From the NCBI RefSeq assembly GCF_024345835.1, contig NZ_JAGQBW010000020.1, forward strand, positions 1 through 47,109: 47,109 nt of DNA, written 5' to 3'. Of this stretch, positions 1-10,472 are shown in pieces. Each line of letters starts with the position of its first letter. Positions within the stretch are counted from its first letter, which is position 1. The notes under the pieces were generated by a model, which was not told where the DNA came from, made no database searches, and saw nothing but the letters and a program-made list of their open reading frames with translations. The DNA comes from Synechococcus sp. HJ21-Hayes. GTDB taxonomy: Bacteria > Cyanobacteriota > Cyanobacteriia > PCC-6307 > Cyanobiaceae. The translations under genes were made by a program, and so were the position numbers.

Positions 1-1215
1 GGCGGGGGGGCCGGGCTCGAGATCCCGCCACAGGGCCCAGGGTTCATTGGCGGGGGTGTAGGCGTGCAACACCTGATGGCCCGGCGGCGCCAGGGCTGGA
101 TCCAGCAGCGAGGGCATCGAGAACACCGCCATGTTGCGCTCGGCGCCGATCCCGCGCTGCCAATCACCCACCCACACGTGGTGGATCGGCAGCGTCTCCA
201 GGCCATCCCCGCGCAGGCCCACATGCCAGTGCAGAAAGCTGGCGCAGGCGGGGCTATCGGCCTTCTGCTGGCGCCAGCGCCGGGGCAGGGCCTCCGGCGG
301 CAGCAGATCGAGGGTGTCCCACGGGCTGGCATTGCTGACCACCCCCTGGCGGGCCCATAGCTGCTCGCCGCTCTCCAGGCGAACGCCCACGGCACGCCCC
401 CCCTCCACCAGGATCTCGGCCACCCCGGCACGGCAGCGCAGCTCGCCGCCATGGCGCTGCAGGCCGCGCACGAGGGCCTCGGCCACCGCCGCACTGCCCC
501 CCACGGGGTAGTCGAGGGCGGCATCGGGCTCGAACCACTCGCCGAACAGGGTGGCCATGGCGGCGGCGCTGGTCTGATCCATCGGCAGGCCGGAGATCAG
601 AAACGACAGCATCTCCACCCAGTGGAGCAGGAAGGGATCCCGGAGGTGCTTGCGGGCCATGGGCCCGAAGGCACCGCCCAAGGCCGCCAGCCGTGGAGCA
701 TGGCGCAGCAGCGCCGCCGAACCCCGGGCCCCCAGGGCGCCGGCCATGCCCAGACCGGGACGCAGGGCCAGCAGGGGCAAGGCGGCCGTGGCCCGGCAGT
801 AGGGCTCAAGCCAGCGCATGAAGGCCGCCCACTCCTCAGCAGCCGCAGATCCCCGCAGCCCCCGCAGCAACGCCAGGAACGGCTCAGCCCCCACCCCCAG
901 GCGCAGCTGCCCCTCCGGCAGCAGCAGCCCCCACTCCCTGTAGGTGACCACGGGCACCGTTTCCCCCACGGCCCGCAGCACCTGGGCCAGGGGATTGGTG
1001 GAGGGCCATCGCCCCAGGCCACTCCAGAGGGAGGGGCCCGATTCGAACTGAAAGCCCCGGCGTTCAAACCCGTGGGCCGCGCCACCCGGCCGGTCGTGGG
1101 CTTCCAGCACCAGCACTTCCAGACCATGGCGCGCGGCGAGGGCCCCGCAACAGAGGCCCCCCAGGCCACTTCCCACCACAATCAGATCCGGGCTGCTCAA
1201 GCCTGTGCGTGCCAA
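1..1215 (-). CDS. FAD-dependent oxidoreductase, CrtI/CrtISO (phytoene desaturase/carotenoid isomerase) family, C-terminus cut by window edge
   Basis: The first 405 codons are in the window and the C-terminus lies beyond the left edge. The N-terminus has the dinucleotide-binding fold VVGSGLGGLCCGALAARHG, then an acidic residue closing the fold (LVLEAHDRPGGAAHGF), the layout of CrtI-type flavoproteins. Further on are the family-like segments FQFESGPSLWSG and LDYPVGGSAAVAEALVRGL. Family members desaturate or isomerise carotenoids at membranes; the substrate cannot be read from the sequence. No ATG is available near the fold. I chose TTG at 1215 because a GGGAGAG ribosome site lies just upstream; TTG at 1200 is the alternative. 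It is divergent from tspO across about 107 bases. Confident on family, not on reaction. Confidence 0.85.
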   Translation of the reverse strand, partial: MARTGLSSPDLIVVGSGLGGLCCGALAARHGLEVLVLEAHDRPGGAAHGFERRGFQFESGPSLWSGLGRWPSTNPLAQVLRAVGETVPVVTYREWGLLLPEGQLRLGVGAEPFLALLRGLRGSAAAEEWAAFMRWLEPYCRATAALPLLALRPGLGMAGALGARGSAALLRHAPRLAALGGAFGPMARKHLRDPFLLHWVEMLSFLISGLPMDQTSAAAMATLFGEWFEPDAALDYPVGGSAAVAEALVRGLQRHGGELRCRAGVAEILVEGGRAVGVRLESGEQLWARQGVVSNASPWDTLDLLPPEALPRRWRQQKADSPACASFLHWHVGLRGDGLETLPIHHVWVGDWQRGIGAERNMAVFSMPSLLDPALAPPGHQVLHAYTPANEPWALWRDLEPGPPA

Positions 1216-1322
1216 ACGCTCTCCCGATGATGGGCCGTTACCCCAGCGGCAGCCATGGATTGTCACGGCGCTGTTGGGGGCGTCGTGGCTAGGGAGGGAA
1301 CACAACAACCGAGCGCAGCCCG

Positions 1323-1769
1323 ATGCCGGCCTGGCTTTCGATCCTCCTGGTGATGGTGATCGTGGGCATCGCCCTCAACCCGAGCAGCGCAGAGTTCAGC
1401 TGGTTCCTGCGCTTGCGGCGTCCGGCCTGGCTCACGTTTGAGCGCTGGATCCCGTTGATCTGGCTGGCGATCTACGCCTGCTTTTATGGCTCAGCCCTGC
1501 TGACCTGGCGGGCGGGCGGGGGCAATGGCCTGATGGCGGGCTACCTGCTGCTGCTTGTGCTGGTGCAGAGCTACACCCTGGTGATCTGCAAGACCCGCAA
1601 ACTGTCCAGCGGCACGGCCATTGGCCTGCTGGGCTGGCTGTGGGGGCTGGTGCTGGCGGGAGCGGTGCAGGGGGTGAACCACCAGGCCGCCCAACTGCTG
1701 ATCCCCTACCTGCTGTGGAGCCCGGTCGGCACGCTGGTGACCTGGCAGATGCAGCGGATCAACCGCTGA
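1323..1769 (+). CDS. tspO: TspO/MBR family membrane protein
   Basis: This 148-residue protein has about five hydrophobic segments, the usual size and architecture of TspO/MBR (translocator protein) homologues. Visible family features are the Trp/Pro-rich first loop (WFLRLRRPAWLTFERWIPL) and the last-helix segment LLIPYLLWSPVGTLVTWQMQRIN. Family members bind porphyrins and other tetrapyrroles and are linked to stress and tetrapyrrole regulation in bacteria. The stop is 20 bases before the feoB start on the same strand, so co-transcription with the iron transporter is likely, which fits a haem/iron theme. The ATG start has only a weak ribosome site. Confidence 0.8.
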   Translation: MPAWLSILLVMVIVGIALNPSSAEFSWFLRLRRPAWLTFERWIPLIWLAIYACFYGSALLTWRAGGGNGLMAGYLLLLVLVQSYTLVICKTRKLSSGTAIGLLGWLWGLVLAGAVQGVNHQAAQLLIPYLLWSPVGTLVTWQMQRINR

Positions 1770-3633
1770 CCCGCCATCCGTGAGGAGCCATGAGCATCGA
1801 TCCCTCCCCTGAGCCACGCAAGCGGCGCCCGGCTGGCTGCCACGGGGAGGCCAGTGGAGCCGGGGCCGATGGGGAGGGGGCCACGGTGGCCCTGCTGGGC
1901 ATGCCCAACACCGGCAAATCCACCCTCTACAACCGCCTCACCGGTGGCCATGCCCACATCGCCAATTGGCCCGGGCTCACGGTGGAACTGCTGCGCGGGA
2001 CCATGGCCAGCGATCGCCAGGGCCAGCGCTACACCCTTGTAGACCTGCCCGGCATCCACGACCTCACGGGCAGCAGCGAAGACGAGGCCGTGGTGCAGCG
2101 CTTCCTGCAGCACACGCCCCCCAGCCTGATCCTTCTGGTGCTCAATGCCAGTCAGATCAGCAGCCAACTGCGGCTGGCCCTGCAACTGCGGCAGCTGGAC
2201 CTGCCCATGGTGGTGGCCCTGAACATGAGCGATGAGTCGCAGCGGCTGGGCGTAACGATCAACCATGGGCGCCTCAGCGCCGAGCTGGGCATCCCCGTGC
2301 TGCCCATCAGCGCCAAGCGCAACCAGGGCACCCGGGAGCTGGTGGCAGCGGTGCATCAGCCCAGCCGCCCGAACCCCTGGCCAACGCCCCCATCCATCGA
2401 TGCCGAACAGGACAGGCTGTTGGCCGGCTGCGTGCAACAACCGCCACAACCCCTGAACCAGCACACCCAGCGCACCCGCAACGCCGATCGGCTGCTGCTG
2501 CACCCAGCGGGGGGCTTGCTGCTGTTTCTGGTGATCGTGCTGGCGATGTTCCAGCTGCTCTATGTGCTGGGGGCACCACTCCAGGATCTGCTAGCCAGCC
2601 TGCTCGACTGGATCGAGACCACACTGCTGGCACCGGGCCTCACCCTGCTCAAGGTTCCAGACGTTGTGCGTGGTTTTCTGCTGGATGGTGTGTGGATGGG
2701 TGTGGCCACGGTGGCCACCTTTTTACCCATCATTTTTCTCTTCTATCTCACCCTGGCGATTGTGGAGGATTCGGGCTATCTCCCCAGGGCCGCCTTCCTG
2801 ATGGATGGCTTCATGCGCTGGCTGGGGCTGGATGGCCGTGCCTTCGTGCTGCAGGTGATGGGTTTTGGCTGCAATGTGCCCTCGATCCTGGGCACCCGCG
2901 TGATCCGGGATCGCAACATGCGCTTGCTGGCCATGCTGTGCATTCCATTTGCCCTCTGCCAAGCACGGCTCACGGTGTTCATCTTCATGGCCGGAGTGTT
3001 CTTTCCGCAACCGTGGTGGGCACCAGGGCTGGTGGTGTTTGGCTTTTACATGCTCAGTTTTGTGGCGGCAATCATCACCGGCCTTGTGTTCAAGCAAGCC
3101 CTGCCCAGCCGGGAGGCCTTGATTCTGGAACTGCCTCCCTATCGGGCGCCCAGTGTGGCAACGATTGTGCGCAGGGCCTGGATCGCCATGTTGAATTTCC
3201 TGGTCACCACCCGGGCATTCATTGTGCTGGGGGCGGCCATGATCTGGCTACTCACCAACCTACCGCCCGGAGCCCTGGAAGGCTCCGGACTCACGCTGGC
3301 TGATCGAATCGGCAACCTATTTCAACCACTGCTGGGGCCGATTGGCATGAATCCTGAGCTCACGGTGTCACTGTTTTTTGGATTCATCGCCAAGGAGATT
3401 CTGTTGGGCGCCATGGCCGTGATCTACAAGACAAGCTCAAGCCAGCTTGGTGGTGTGCTCCACACCGTGATCACCCCCCTGCAGGCCCTGAGTTTCATGA
3501 CCTTCGTGCTGCTCTACACCCCCTGCCTGGGAACAGTGGCCGCGCAACTTCAGGAATCCAAGAGCCGCAACTTTGCCCTGCTCTCCCTGGGTTGGTCGCT
3601 CAGCCTGGCCTGGGTGATGGCCTTGATTGTGTA

Positions 3634-4485
<852 letters not shown>

Positions 4486-4529
4486 AGGCCGCCAAGGGCG
4501 AGCCGGCCTCGCACCAGCAGGCCTGCGGG

Positions 4530-4790
4530 GCCGAGCTGCTGGAGCCCAACGCCATGGTCCTGGGCTCCACGAACGGCGAGCACCTCAAGAACCGCACGGT
4601 GCTGCTCAAGGCCTTCGATCAGCGGGGCTTTGTGTTCTTCACCACCTACAACAGCCGCAAAGAGATCGAACGACTGAACCCTGAAGCGGCGGGCGTGGCT
4701 GCTGTAGAGAGGCGCATCAGATCCAGGGCGAAGCGATCCACTCCAGCGGCAGCACCGATCCTTAGCAGGCCCTTTTCACTATGACCCGGT
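4530..4790 (+). pseudogene. Pyridoxamine 5'-phosphate oxidase (pdxH-like) remnant
   Basis: The segment [20 protein letters not shown], followed by [20 protein letters not shown], is a clear match to the FMN-binding core of PdxH-type oxidases (family pattern EPNAM...RTVLLKG.D..GFVFYTNY.SRK). After [11 protein letters not shown] the frame changes: the following bases read [15 protein letters not shown] in another frame, resembling the family segment after the conserved RQ(V/I)R, and then meet a stop. The N-terminal start and the C-terminal RP-WGG-R region are absent. It lies directly after the katG remnant, so both may be survivors of one deletion event. I infer a pseudogene. Confidence 0.7.
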
Positions 4791-4834
4791 AGCCGACTCA
4801 CTCTCGCCAACTCCGTCACGCCAACCCCCTCGCG

Positions 4835-7570
4835 ATGAGCCGGCAACCTCCCCCTCTGCAACTGAGCGGTGCCCATGCCCTCAGTTCGGTAGCGCTGCAG
4901 GAGCAGCTGGCGGTGAACCTGGAGCGGGGCCTGAGCGCTGGCGAGGCCCTCGAGCGCCTGCACCGCTGCGGGGCCAATCGCCTCACAGCCCGGCAGGAAC
5001 GCCCCCTCTGGCAGCAGTTTCTAGCCCAGTTCCATGCCCCCCTCCTCTACGCCCTGCTGATCACCGGCACGGTGAAGGCTCTCACCGGCTCGCTACGGGA
5101 AGCCGGGGTGATCTGGAGTGTCACGGTGATCAATGCGGTGATCGGTTTTGTGCAGGAAAGCCGGGCCGAGCGCTCGATCGGAGCCCTGGCCCAGGTGATC
5201 CGCTCCGAGAATGAGGTGTTGCGCGATGGCCAGCTGCAGCGCCTGGAGGCCCAGGACCTGGTGCCTGGCGATGTAGTGATCCTCTCCAGCGGAGATCGGG
5301 TGCCGGCAGACCTTCGTCTGCTGGCGGTGCGCAACCTCCAGGTGGATGAATCAAGCCTCACCGGCGAATCGCTGCCGATAGCCAAGACCACCCAGCCGGA
5401 TCCCGCCGAGGCCCCGTTGGCGGATCGCCAGGGCATGGCCCATGCCGGCAGCTTCGTCTCCACCGGGCAGGCACGTGGTGTGGTGGTGGCCACTGGCGAT
5501 GCCACGGAACTGGGCAACCTGGCGTGCTCACTGCAGCAGGGGGCTCCCCTCAGCACCCCCCTCATCCGCAAGTTCAGCCGCTTCAGCCTCACAATCCTGA
5601 GGCTGGTATTGGGCCTGTCGATCGTTACGGCCGTGGTGGGCCTGGCCCGGGGCCGCAGTGGCGCGGAGATGTTCGATGCCGCCGTGGCGCTGGCGGTGAG
5701 TGCGATCCCGGAGGAATTGCCGGCCATCGTGACCATCACCCTGGCCATCGGCGTACGCCGCATGGCCCAACGCAACGCGATCATCCGCAAGCTGCCCGCC
5801 GTGGAAGCCCTGGGCAGCGCCACGGTGATCTGCTCCGACAAGACTGGCACCCTCACCCAGAACCGTATGGCGGTGCAGGAGCTCTATGCCGCCGGCCAAA
5901 GACTGCGGCTGGAGGCGTTGTGGCTCGATGGCCAGGCAGCCCATGGCTCAGCTCCCGATCCCCTCCAAAGCAACAAGGCCCTGCGCGAGCTGCTGCTCGC
6001 GGGCCTGCTATGCAGTGATGCCAGGCCCAGCGACGTTCACGAGGGCCTGGTGGGGGATCCCACCGAAACAGCCCTGCTGGCGGCGGCACAGCGAGCCGGG
6101 TTTGACTATGCCGAAGCGCACCGGCAGCACCCTCGCCGCGATGCCCTGCCCTTTGAGGCGGAACTGCAGGTGATGGCCACCCTGCATGGCAGTGAACGGA
6201 TTGTGGTGAAAGGCTCGCTGGAAGGGGTGCTGCCCCGCTGCCGCTGGCAGTGCGGCAGCGACGGCGAACATGCCCCCCTCGATCCTGATGCGATCCGGGC
6301 TGCGGTGGACACGATGGCCGGCCAAGGAGAGCGCGTGCTGGCCTTTGCCATGGGCCAGGTCCCGCCCAACCAGTCGGCCCTGGTTCACCACCACATCGAG
6401 AGCAATCTCACCTTCCTTGGCCTGCAGGGCATGGCCGATCCGCCGCGGCCAGAAGCTACCCAGGCCGTAGCGGCTTGTCGAGCCGCCGGCATCGCCGTGA
6501 AAATGATCACCGGCGATCACATCCGCACGGCCACAGCGATCGCTCGGCAGATGGACATCGGACATCGGCCCACGCCCGTCTGCATCGATGGCCGAGGCCT
6601 GGAAGCGGTGGCAGCCGACGCGTTGAGCGACGTCGTGCTGGACACCGATGTGTTTGCCCGGATGGCTCCAGCGCAAAAACTGCAGCTGGTGCGCAGCCTT
6701 CAAGCCAGCGGTCAGATCGTTGCCATGACTGGCGATGGTGTCAACGATGCCCCCGCCCTGCGTCAAGCCGACATCGGCATCGCCATGGGGGCCGGTGGCA
6801 CGGCCGTAGCCCGCGAAGCAGCCGCGATGGTGCTCACCGATGACAACTTCGCCGCTATCGCAGCGGCCGTGGAAGAGGGACGGGGTGTCGCCCTCAACCT
6901 GCACCGTGCCATGGCCTTCTGCCTACCGGTGAATGGGGGCGAATCCTTCACCATCCTGATCAGTGCCCTGATGGGACTGGTGCTGCCGATCACGGCGTTG
7001 CAGGTGCTCTGGCTCAACATGGTGAACTCCCTCACCATGTCGCTACCGCTGGCCTTTGAACCGAAGGCCTGCGGGCTGATGGCCATGCCGCCGCAGCGGC
7101 CAGATCGGCCCCTGCTCAATCGTCCGCTGGTACAGCGGCTGCTGCTCGTGTCGGCCTTCAGCTGGGTGGTGATCTTCGCCACGTTCTTCTGGGCGGAAGC
7201 CCGCTACGGCGACCGTTCTATCTCCCGCACGATGGCCGTCCAGGCCCTGGTGCTGTCGCGGGTCACCTACCTCCTCAGCCTCAGCGAGGTGAGTCAGCAC
7301 CTCCCCTGGGCCTGGGGGAGGCTGGCCACTGCCCTCTGGCGATCCCCTGCCTTGATGCTCGGCCTGGGCGCCGCCCTGCTCCTGCAGGTGCTGTTCAGCC
7401 AGTGGGAGCCGATGAACACGTTCTTCGGCACCGCACCGCTGAGCCTGGCGCAGTGGTGGCAGTGCTCCCTGGCGATCCCGCTGATGATCCCGGTGGCCCG
7501 AGCGGCGAACCGCATCGATTCCCTGGTGCCGATCGTGGCCGGCATGCCCTGGAACAAGGTGACCGTCTGA
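4835..7570 (+). CDS. P-type cation-transporting ATPase (P2-like)
   Basis: An ATP-driven cation pump of the inner or thylakoid membrane. The 911 residues hold an N-terminal cation-ATPase domain, the actuator loop with TGES (175-178), the M4 motif AIPEELPAIVTI (from 290), the phosphorylation site SDKTGTLTQN (Asp334), the hinge motif MTGDGVNDAP (about 631) and a C-terminal block of membrane helices. The order and length fit P2 pumps such as PacL. The M4 motif is PEELP where Ca2+ pumps usually have PEGLP, and the M6 motif reads LNMVNSLTMSLPLAFEP, lacking the Asp of the NxxxD Ca2+ site, so I do not assign Ca2+. Start ATG is the only good choice. Confidence 0.9.
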   Translation: MSRQPPPLQLSGAHALSSVALQEQLAVNLERGLSAGEALERLHRCGANRLTARQERPLWQQFLAQFHAPLLYALLITGTVKALTGSLREAGVIWSVTVINAVIGFVQESRAERSIGALAQVIRSENEVLRDGQLQRLEAQDLVPGDVVILSSGDRVPADLRLLAVRNLQVDESSLTGESLPIAKTTQPDPAEAPLADRQGMAHAGSFVSTGQARGVVVATGDATELGNLACSLQQGAPLSTPLIRKFSRFSLTILRLVLGLSIVTAVVGLARGRSGAEMFDAAVALAVSAIPEELPAIVTITLAIGVRRMAQRNAIIRKLPAVEALGSATVICSDKTGTLTQNRMAVQELYAAGQRLRLEALWLDGQAAHGSAPDPLQSNKALRELLLAGLLCSDARPSDVHEGLVGDPTETALLAAAQRAGFDYAEAHRQHPRRDALPFEAELQVMATLHGSERIVVKGSLEGVLPRCRWQCGSDGEHAPLDPDAIRAAVDTMAGQGERVLAFAMGQVPPNQSALVHHHIESNLTFLGLQGMADPPRPEATQAVAACRAAGIAVKMITGDHIRTATAIARQMDIGHRPTPVCIDGRGLEAVAADALSDVVLDTDVFARMAPAQKLQLVRSLQASGQIVAMTGDGVNDAPALRQADIGIAMGAGGTAVAREAAAMVLTDDNFAAIAAAVEEGRGVALNLHRAMAFCLPVNGGESFTILISALMGLVLPITALQVLWLNMVNSLTMSLPLAFEPKACGLMAMPPQRPDRPLLNRPLVQRLLLVSAFSWVVIFATFFWAEARYGDRSISRTMAVQALVLSRVTYLLSLSEVSQHLPWAWGRLATALWRSPALMLGLGAALLLQVLFSQWEPMNTFFGTAPLSLAQWWQCSLAIPLMIPVARAANRIDSLVPIVAGMPWNKVTV

Positions 7571-7576
7571 TTGGCC

Positions 7577-8458
7577 CTAACGGCTGGCAATCACCGCCCG
7601 ATCGATCTCGCGGCCGTTCTTGTCCCAAGCCACCAAACTCAGCTGACGCGGACCGGCCTCAATCTCAGCAAAGCTGAACACACTGGCCGCCTTGGCCGTC
7701 TGGGCCGTGGCAATCACTGGCCGCAAGCTGGCGCCGCCGCCACCCACCACCAGATAGGTGATGCCATCGATGGGCTTGCTGCGCTCGTAGTTGTGCTCGT
7801 GGCCATTGATGTAGAGCTGCACACCGTGCTGGCGCATCAACGCACTCAACTTGGCCTTCAGGCCGGGGTCGTTGCCATACAGGCCAGAGGAGTAGATGGG
7901 GTGGTGACCCACCACCACCTTCCAGGGGGCGGTGCTGGTGGCCAGGGACGTGCGCAGCCAGCTGAGCTGCCGCTGCCAATCAGCATTGCCGTTGGTGTCA
8001 AGCATGAAGAACGCCACATCACCGCGGCGCAGGGTGTAATAACGCCCCTTCATGCCAAAGGGCTTGTAAGCCACTTGGGGGTTGCCATTGGCCGTGCGGA
8101 TATCGTGGTTGCCGAGCACCGCATGGAAAGGAACCCCGGCGGCCAGCAGCTCGGCATAGGGCTTAAGGAAGGTGGCCTCAATCAGGGCCATGTCGCCGGA
8201 GGGGTAGATGTTGTCGCCCCCCAGCACCACCAGGTCCACCGGACGGCGGCGATGCACCGCAGCCATCTGTCCCCCCAGGGCCCGTTGGTTGCCATCCCCG
8301 CTGCCCGTATCGGCCACCGCCAGAAAACGGGTGGCACCACGGCCCGAGGCAGGGAGCTGCGGCGGGGGCAATGGCTGGGGCCTGGTCTGCGCCCGAACCG
8401 AGGCCGCCGCAGCGGCAAGCGCCGCTGGCAAGAGCCGGAGCAAGAGGCGGCGCCGCAA
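7577..8458 (-). CDS. Exported metallophosphoesterase (purple acid phosphatase-like)
   Basis: A calcineurin-like phosphoesterase with an export signal (basic MRRR, then an Ala/Leu-rich stretch ending ASVRAQ). Metal-binding motifs appear in the expected order: D50 in VADTGSG, GGDNIY (80-85), GNHD (116-119), GHHP (184-187) and GHEHNYER (from 219). This pattern, especially GHEHNYER, is typical of purple-acid-phosphatase-like bacterial enzymes acting on phosphate esters outside the cytoplasm. The conserved tyrosine that makes such enzymes purple was not assigned. The start is TTG at 8458 with a GGAG about 8 bases upstream; no ATG fits the signal peptide. It converges with the ATPase gene, 6 bases apart. 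Confidence 0.85.
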   Translation of the reverse strand: MRRRLLLRLLPAALAAAAASVRAQTRPQPLPPPQLPASGRGATRFLAVADTGSGDGNQRALGGQMAAVHRRRPVDLVVLGGDNIYPSGDMALIEATFLKPYAELLAAGVPFHAVLGNHDIRTANGNPQVAYKPFGMKGRYYTLRRGDVAFFMLDTNGNADWQRQLSWLRTSLATSTAPWKVVVGHHPIYSSGLYGNDPGLKAKLSALMRQHGVQLYINGHEHNYERSKPIDGITYLVVGGGGASLRPVIATAQTAKAASVFSFAEIEAGPRQLSLVAWDKNGREIDRAVIASR

Positions 8459-8514
8459 AACCGGAGATCTCCAACAGCAGCCCCAGCTTGGCGCAGCTGC
8501 TCCACACGATGGGC

Positions 8515-9288
8515 TCAGCTGGAGCCAGCCTCTTTCACCTCCTGGCCAGGAATCACCAGCAGGCGGCGATGGGGTTGATGGCCGAAATGCTCCCGGGCCA
8601 GGGCCAGCAGTGCCGCCTCCCCCAGGGCCTTGTCGTCACCACCCACCACCCCCACCAGCCGCTCCAGCAACTCCGGGTGGTGGGGGTGGAGATGGCGCAG
8701 CAGCACCTGGCGCATGTCGCTCTCGCCGGTGCCGTGACCCACCAGCAGCACCGCATCGGCACTGGCCATGGCCTCGGTGATCCGCGACAGGTAGTCATGA
8801 TCCAGCGGGGCCCGCTGACCCGCCATGTCGCGGTCATGGCGGTGGGTGAGGTTCTGCTCAGTGCCCCACATCCCATGGGGCCGCAGTTGGGCATGCTCCA
8901 CCGCGTCGCCCTCCAGCAGGTAAGCCTCGGTGCAGCGGTGGCTCAGGTGCAACACCAAGCAGCGGCCGATGTCGCCGTGGGGCCCAGGCTTCTCCGGCTC
9001 GGGGTGATCCGGCGTAACGCCCACCTGCTGCAGCAGATGGCGACAGCGCAGCATCGCCTCGCCATCGAGATCGGCACGGCGCGTGCCACTGGCGGTATGC
9101 AACCAGGTTTCTTCGCCGCTGGGCCAGCGGATCCGCAACCGATGGCGATCGAGGGGCGTCACCTCGGCGCCAAGGCTGTGCATCAGGGCCTCCACCTGGG
9201 AGGTGCGCACCCCGTGCTGCAGCGGGTGGGCAAACAGGGCCTGCAACGTGCGTAGGTGCTGGCGCTTCATGGCAGCGTTGAAGGGCAT
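8515..9288 (-). CDS. Conserved protein with HicA-like N-terminal part and eRF1 domain-3-like C-terminal part
   Basis: Function unknown. The first 80 residues (MKRQHLRTLQALFAHPL, then RLRIRWPSGEETWLHTASG) resemble a small HicA/double-stranded-RNA-binding-like fold found at the N-terminus of some bacterial proteins. The C-terminal part, ADAVLLVGHGTGESDMRQVL followed by HHPELLERLVGVV and LLALAREHFG, resembles the release-factor eRF1/archaeal domain 3 family found in bacterial proteins without assigned function. Both assignments are by eye and moderate. The first ATG was used; a second Met six codons later is as likely. It lies 56 bases upstream of the phosphoesterase on the same strand. Confidence 0.65.
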   Translation of the reverse strand: MPFNAAMKRQHLRTLQALFAHPLQHGVRTSQVEALMHSLGAEVTPLDRHRLRIRWPSGEETWLHTASGTRRADLDGEAMLRCRHLLQQVGVTPDHPEPEKPGPHGDIGRCLVLHLSHRCTEAYLLEGDAVEHAQLRPHGMWGTEQNLTHRHDRDMAGQRAPLDHDYLSRITEAMASADAVLLVGHGTGESDMRQVLLRHLHPHHPELLERLVGVVGGDDKALGEAALLALAREHFGHQPHRRLLVIPGQEVKEAGSS

Positions 9289-9378
9289 GGTGCCCGGACG
9301 CTATGGAGACCATCCAGCGCCGAAGGGCCAGCGTGGGTGGATGCCGTGGGGCTACTGGAGATGCGCTTCAGCTTGCCG

Positions 9379-10056
9379 TCAAGTGCGCCACCACTGGGCC
9401 ACCACCTCCGGTGTTCCATACCAGCGCGCACCAAAGGCACCGCCATGGGCCACACCGGGCAGCACCAGACACTCCGATCCGTGTAGACACGCTGAGGCCA
9501 CCGGCACCAGGCCATCGCCAGGCCCAGCCTCACTACCACTGATGTTGCGGTAGCTGCTGGGGGCAAGGCGACGAGCCGTGGCAGAGCCATCGGCCAGCGG
9601 CAGGTCGCCGGCCACCGAGAGGTAGTGCACCTGTTCGGCGAAGCAGGCTCCGGGGTAGCGCCGATCCACCCACTGCCGCAGGGGTGTGGCCTTCAACGCC
9701 GTATGGGGACTGCCCAGCATCACCAGGCGATCGGCTAGGGCCTTGCCGTCGTAGCAGCGGCCTTGAAACGGTTGATCCGCCAAAAGCAACCGCAGCATCA
9801 CCCCTCCCGAGCTGTGGCCGATCAGGGTCACCTTGCCGGTGGGCGAGAGGGCCGCCTGCTGCTGCAGCAGGGCGACGGTGCGATCCAGCAACCGCGCCCA
9901 GCCCCAGCCGCTCACCGTGAACAGCCAATCCATCCGACTGGCCGGAACCACCACCACGGGCTGCTGCACCTGCGCTGCAAGCCAGCGGCGCATGGGCTCA
10001 TAGGCCTCGGGCGTGATCAGAAAACCACCCAGGATCACAATCGGTTGGGCGGCCAT
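9379..10056 (-). CDS. Alpha/beta hydrolase, lipase-like
   Basis: A 225-residue serine hydrolase. The fold begins PIVILGGFLITPEAYEPM; the nucleophile elbow is LIGHSSGGVMLRL (G80-x-S82-x-G84), with GDGLVPVAS supplying a candidate acid and LPGVAHGGAFG the candidate catalytic His, all in the right order. The segment VMLGSPHTA is typical of cyanobacterial lipase-like proteins in which esterified lipids are presumed substrates. ATG at 10056 begins right before the first beta strand; the reading frame continues open upstream to 10404 but that part is not protein-like. No signal peptide, so probably cytosolic or membrane-peripheral. Confidence 0.8.
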   Translation of the reverse strand: MAAQPIVILGGFLITPEAYEPMRRWLAAQVQQPVVVVPASRMDWLFTVSGWGWARLLDRTVALLQQQAALSPTGKVTLIGHSSGGVMLRLLLADQPFQGRCYDGKALADRLVMLGSPHTALKATPLRQWVDRRYPGACFAEQVHYLSVAGDLPLADGSATARRLAPSSYRNISGSEAGPGDGLVPVASACLHGSECLVLPGVAHGGAFGARWYGTPEVVAQWWRT

Positions 10057-10309
10057 GGTTCGCTCTGCACGGGCATTCAGGTCTATGGTGGTGGCTACCG
10101 GTAGAAGCAGCGGCAACCAACAGCCTCTGCCGGAGTCAGCACCAGGGACTGCAGCCGATACGGTCCCGATTCGGAATCCCCAGGCACGGCCCTCTTCGGG
10201 CTCAGGCCAGCGTGATCCCACCAGGGAAGGCCACAGAACCAGTCCCGATTTGATCGACAGCAACGGCGTTGCTGCGGTGCCCGATCCATATTCCATCCGA
10301 GCAGAAACC

Positions 10310-10444
10310 ATGCAACGACACATCGCCTCCAAGCGCCCCAAGCCCAACAGCGGCCAGATCAGCCCCACCAATCTGCGCAGCCACCAGGCCGCACCCCCAG
10401 CCACGCCTCAGCCCACCTGGGAGGAACTCCTGGGTCAGCGCTGA
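10310..10444 (+). CDS. Possible small basic protein, 44 residues
   Basis: A short frame reading MQRHIASKRPKPNSGQ and ending PTWEELLGQR. It is rich in Arg, Lys and Pro at the start and acidic at the end, and its composition looks more like a protein than the neighbouring frames. It ends just before a GC hairpin that could stop transcription, and lies 79 bases before the NDH-2 start. The ribosome site is weak (GCAGAAACC). I do not recognise it, and it may not be translated. Confidence 0.35.
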   Translation: MQRHIASKRPKPNSGQISPTNLRSHQAAPPATPQPTWEELLGQR

Positions 10445-10447
10445 GCT

Positions 10448-10472
10448 CCCCGTGGGCTCGCCCACACCGGGG
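10448..10472 (+). terminator. GC hairpin after the small ORF
   Basis: TGGGC-TC-GCCCA forms an inner 5-bp stem, flanked by CCCCG and CGGGG arms with a three-base bulge. There is no U-tract after it, so it is either a weak terminator or a 5' leader structure of the NDH-2 gene. Confidence 0.3.

Noticed and set aside
1-1215. Frameshift in the CrtI-like gene
   Set aside because: Translating the minus strand gives one uninterrupted frame of 405 codons; short frames in other phases are shadows.
10057-10404. N-terminal extension of the alpha/beta hydrolase to 10404
   Set aside because: The extra 116 residues have no fold or homology-like features, and the family N-terminus starts at the ATG at 10056.
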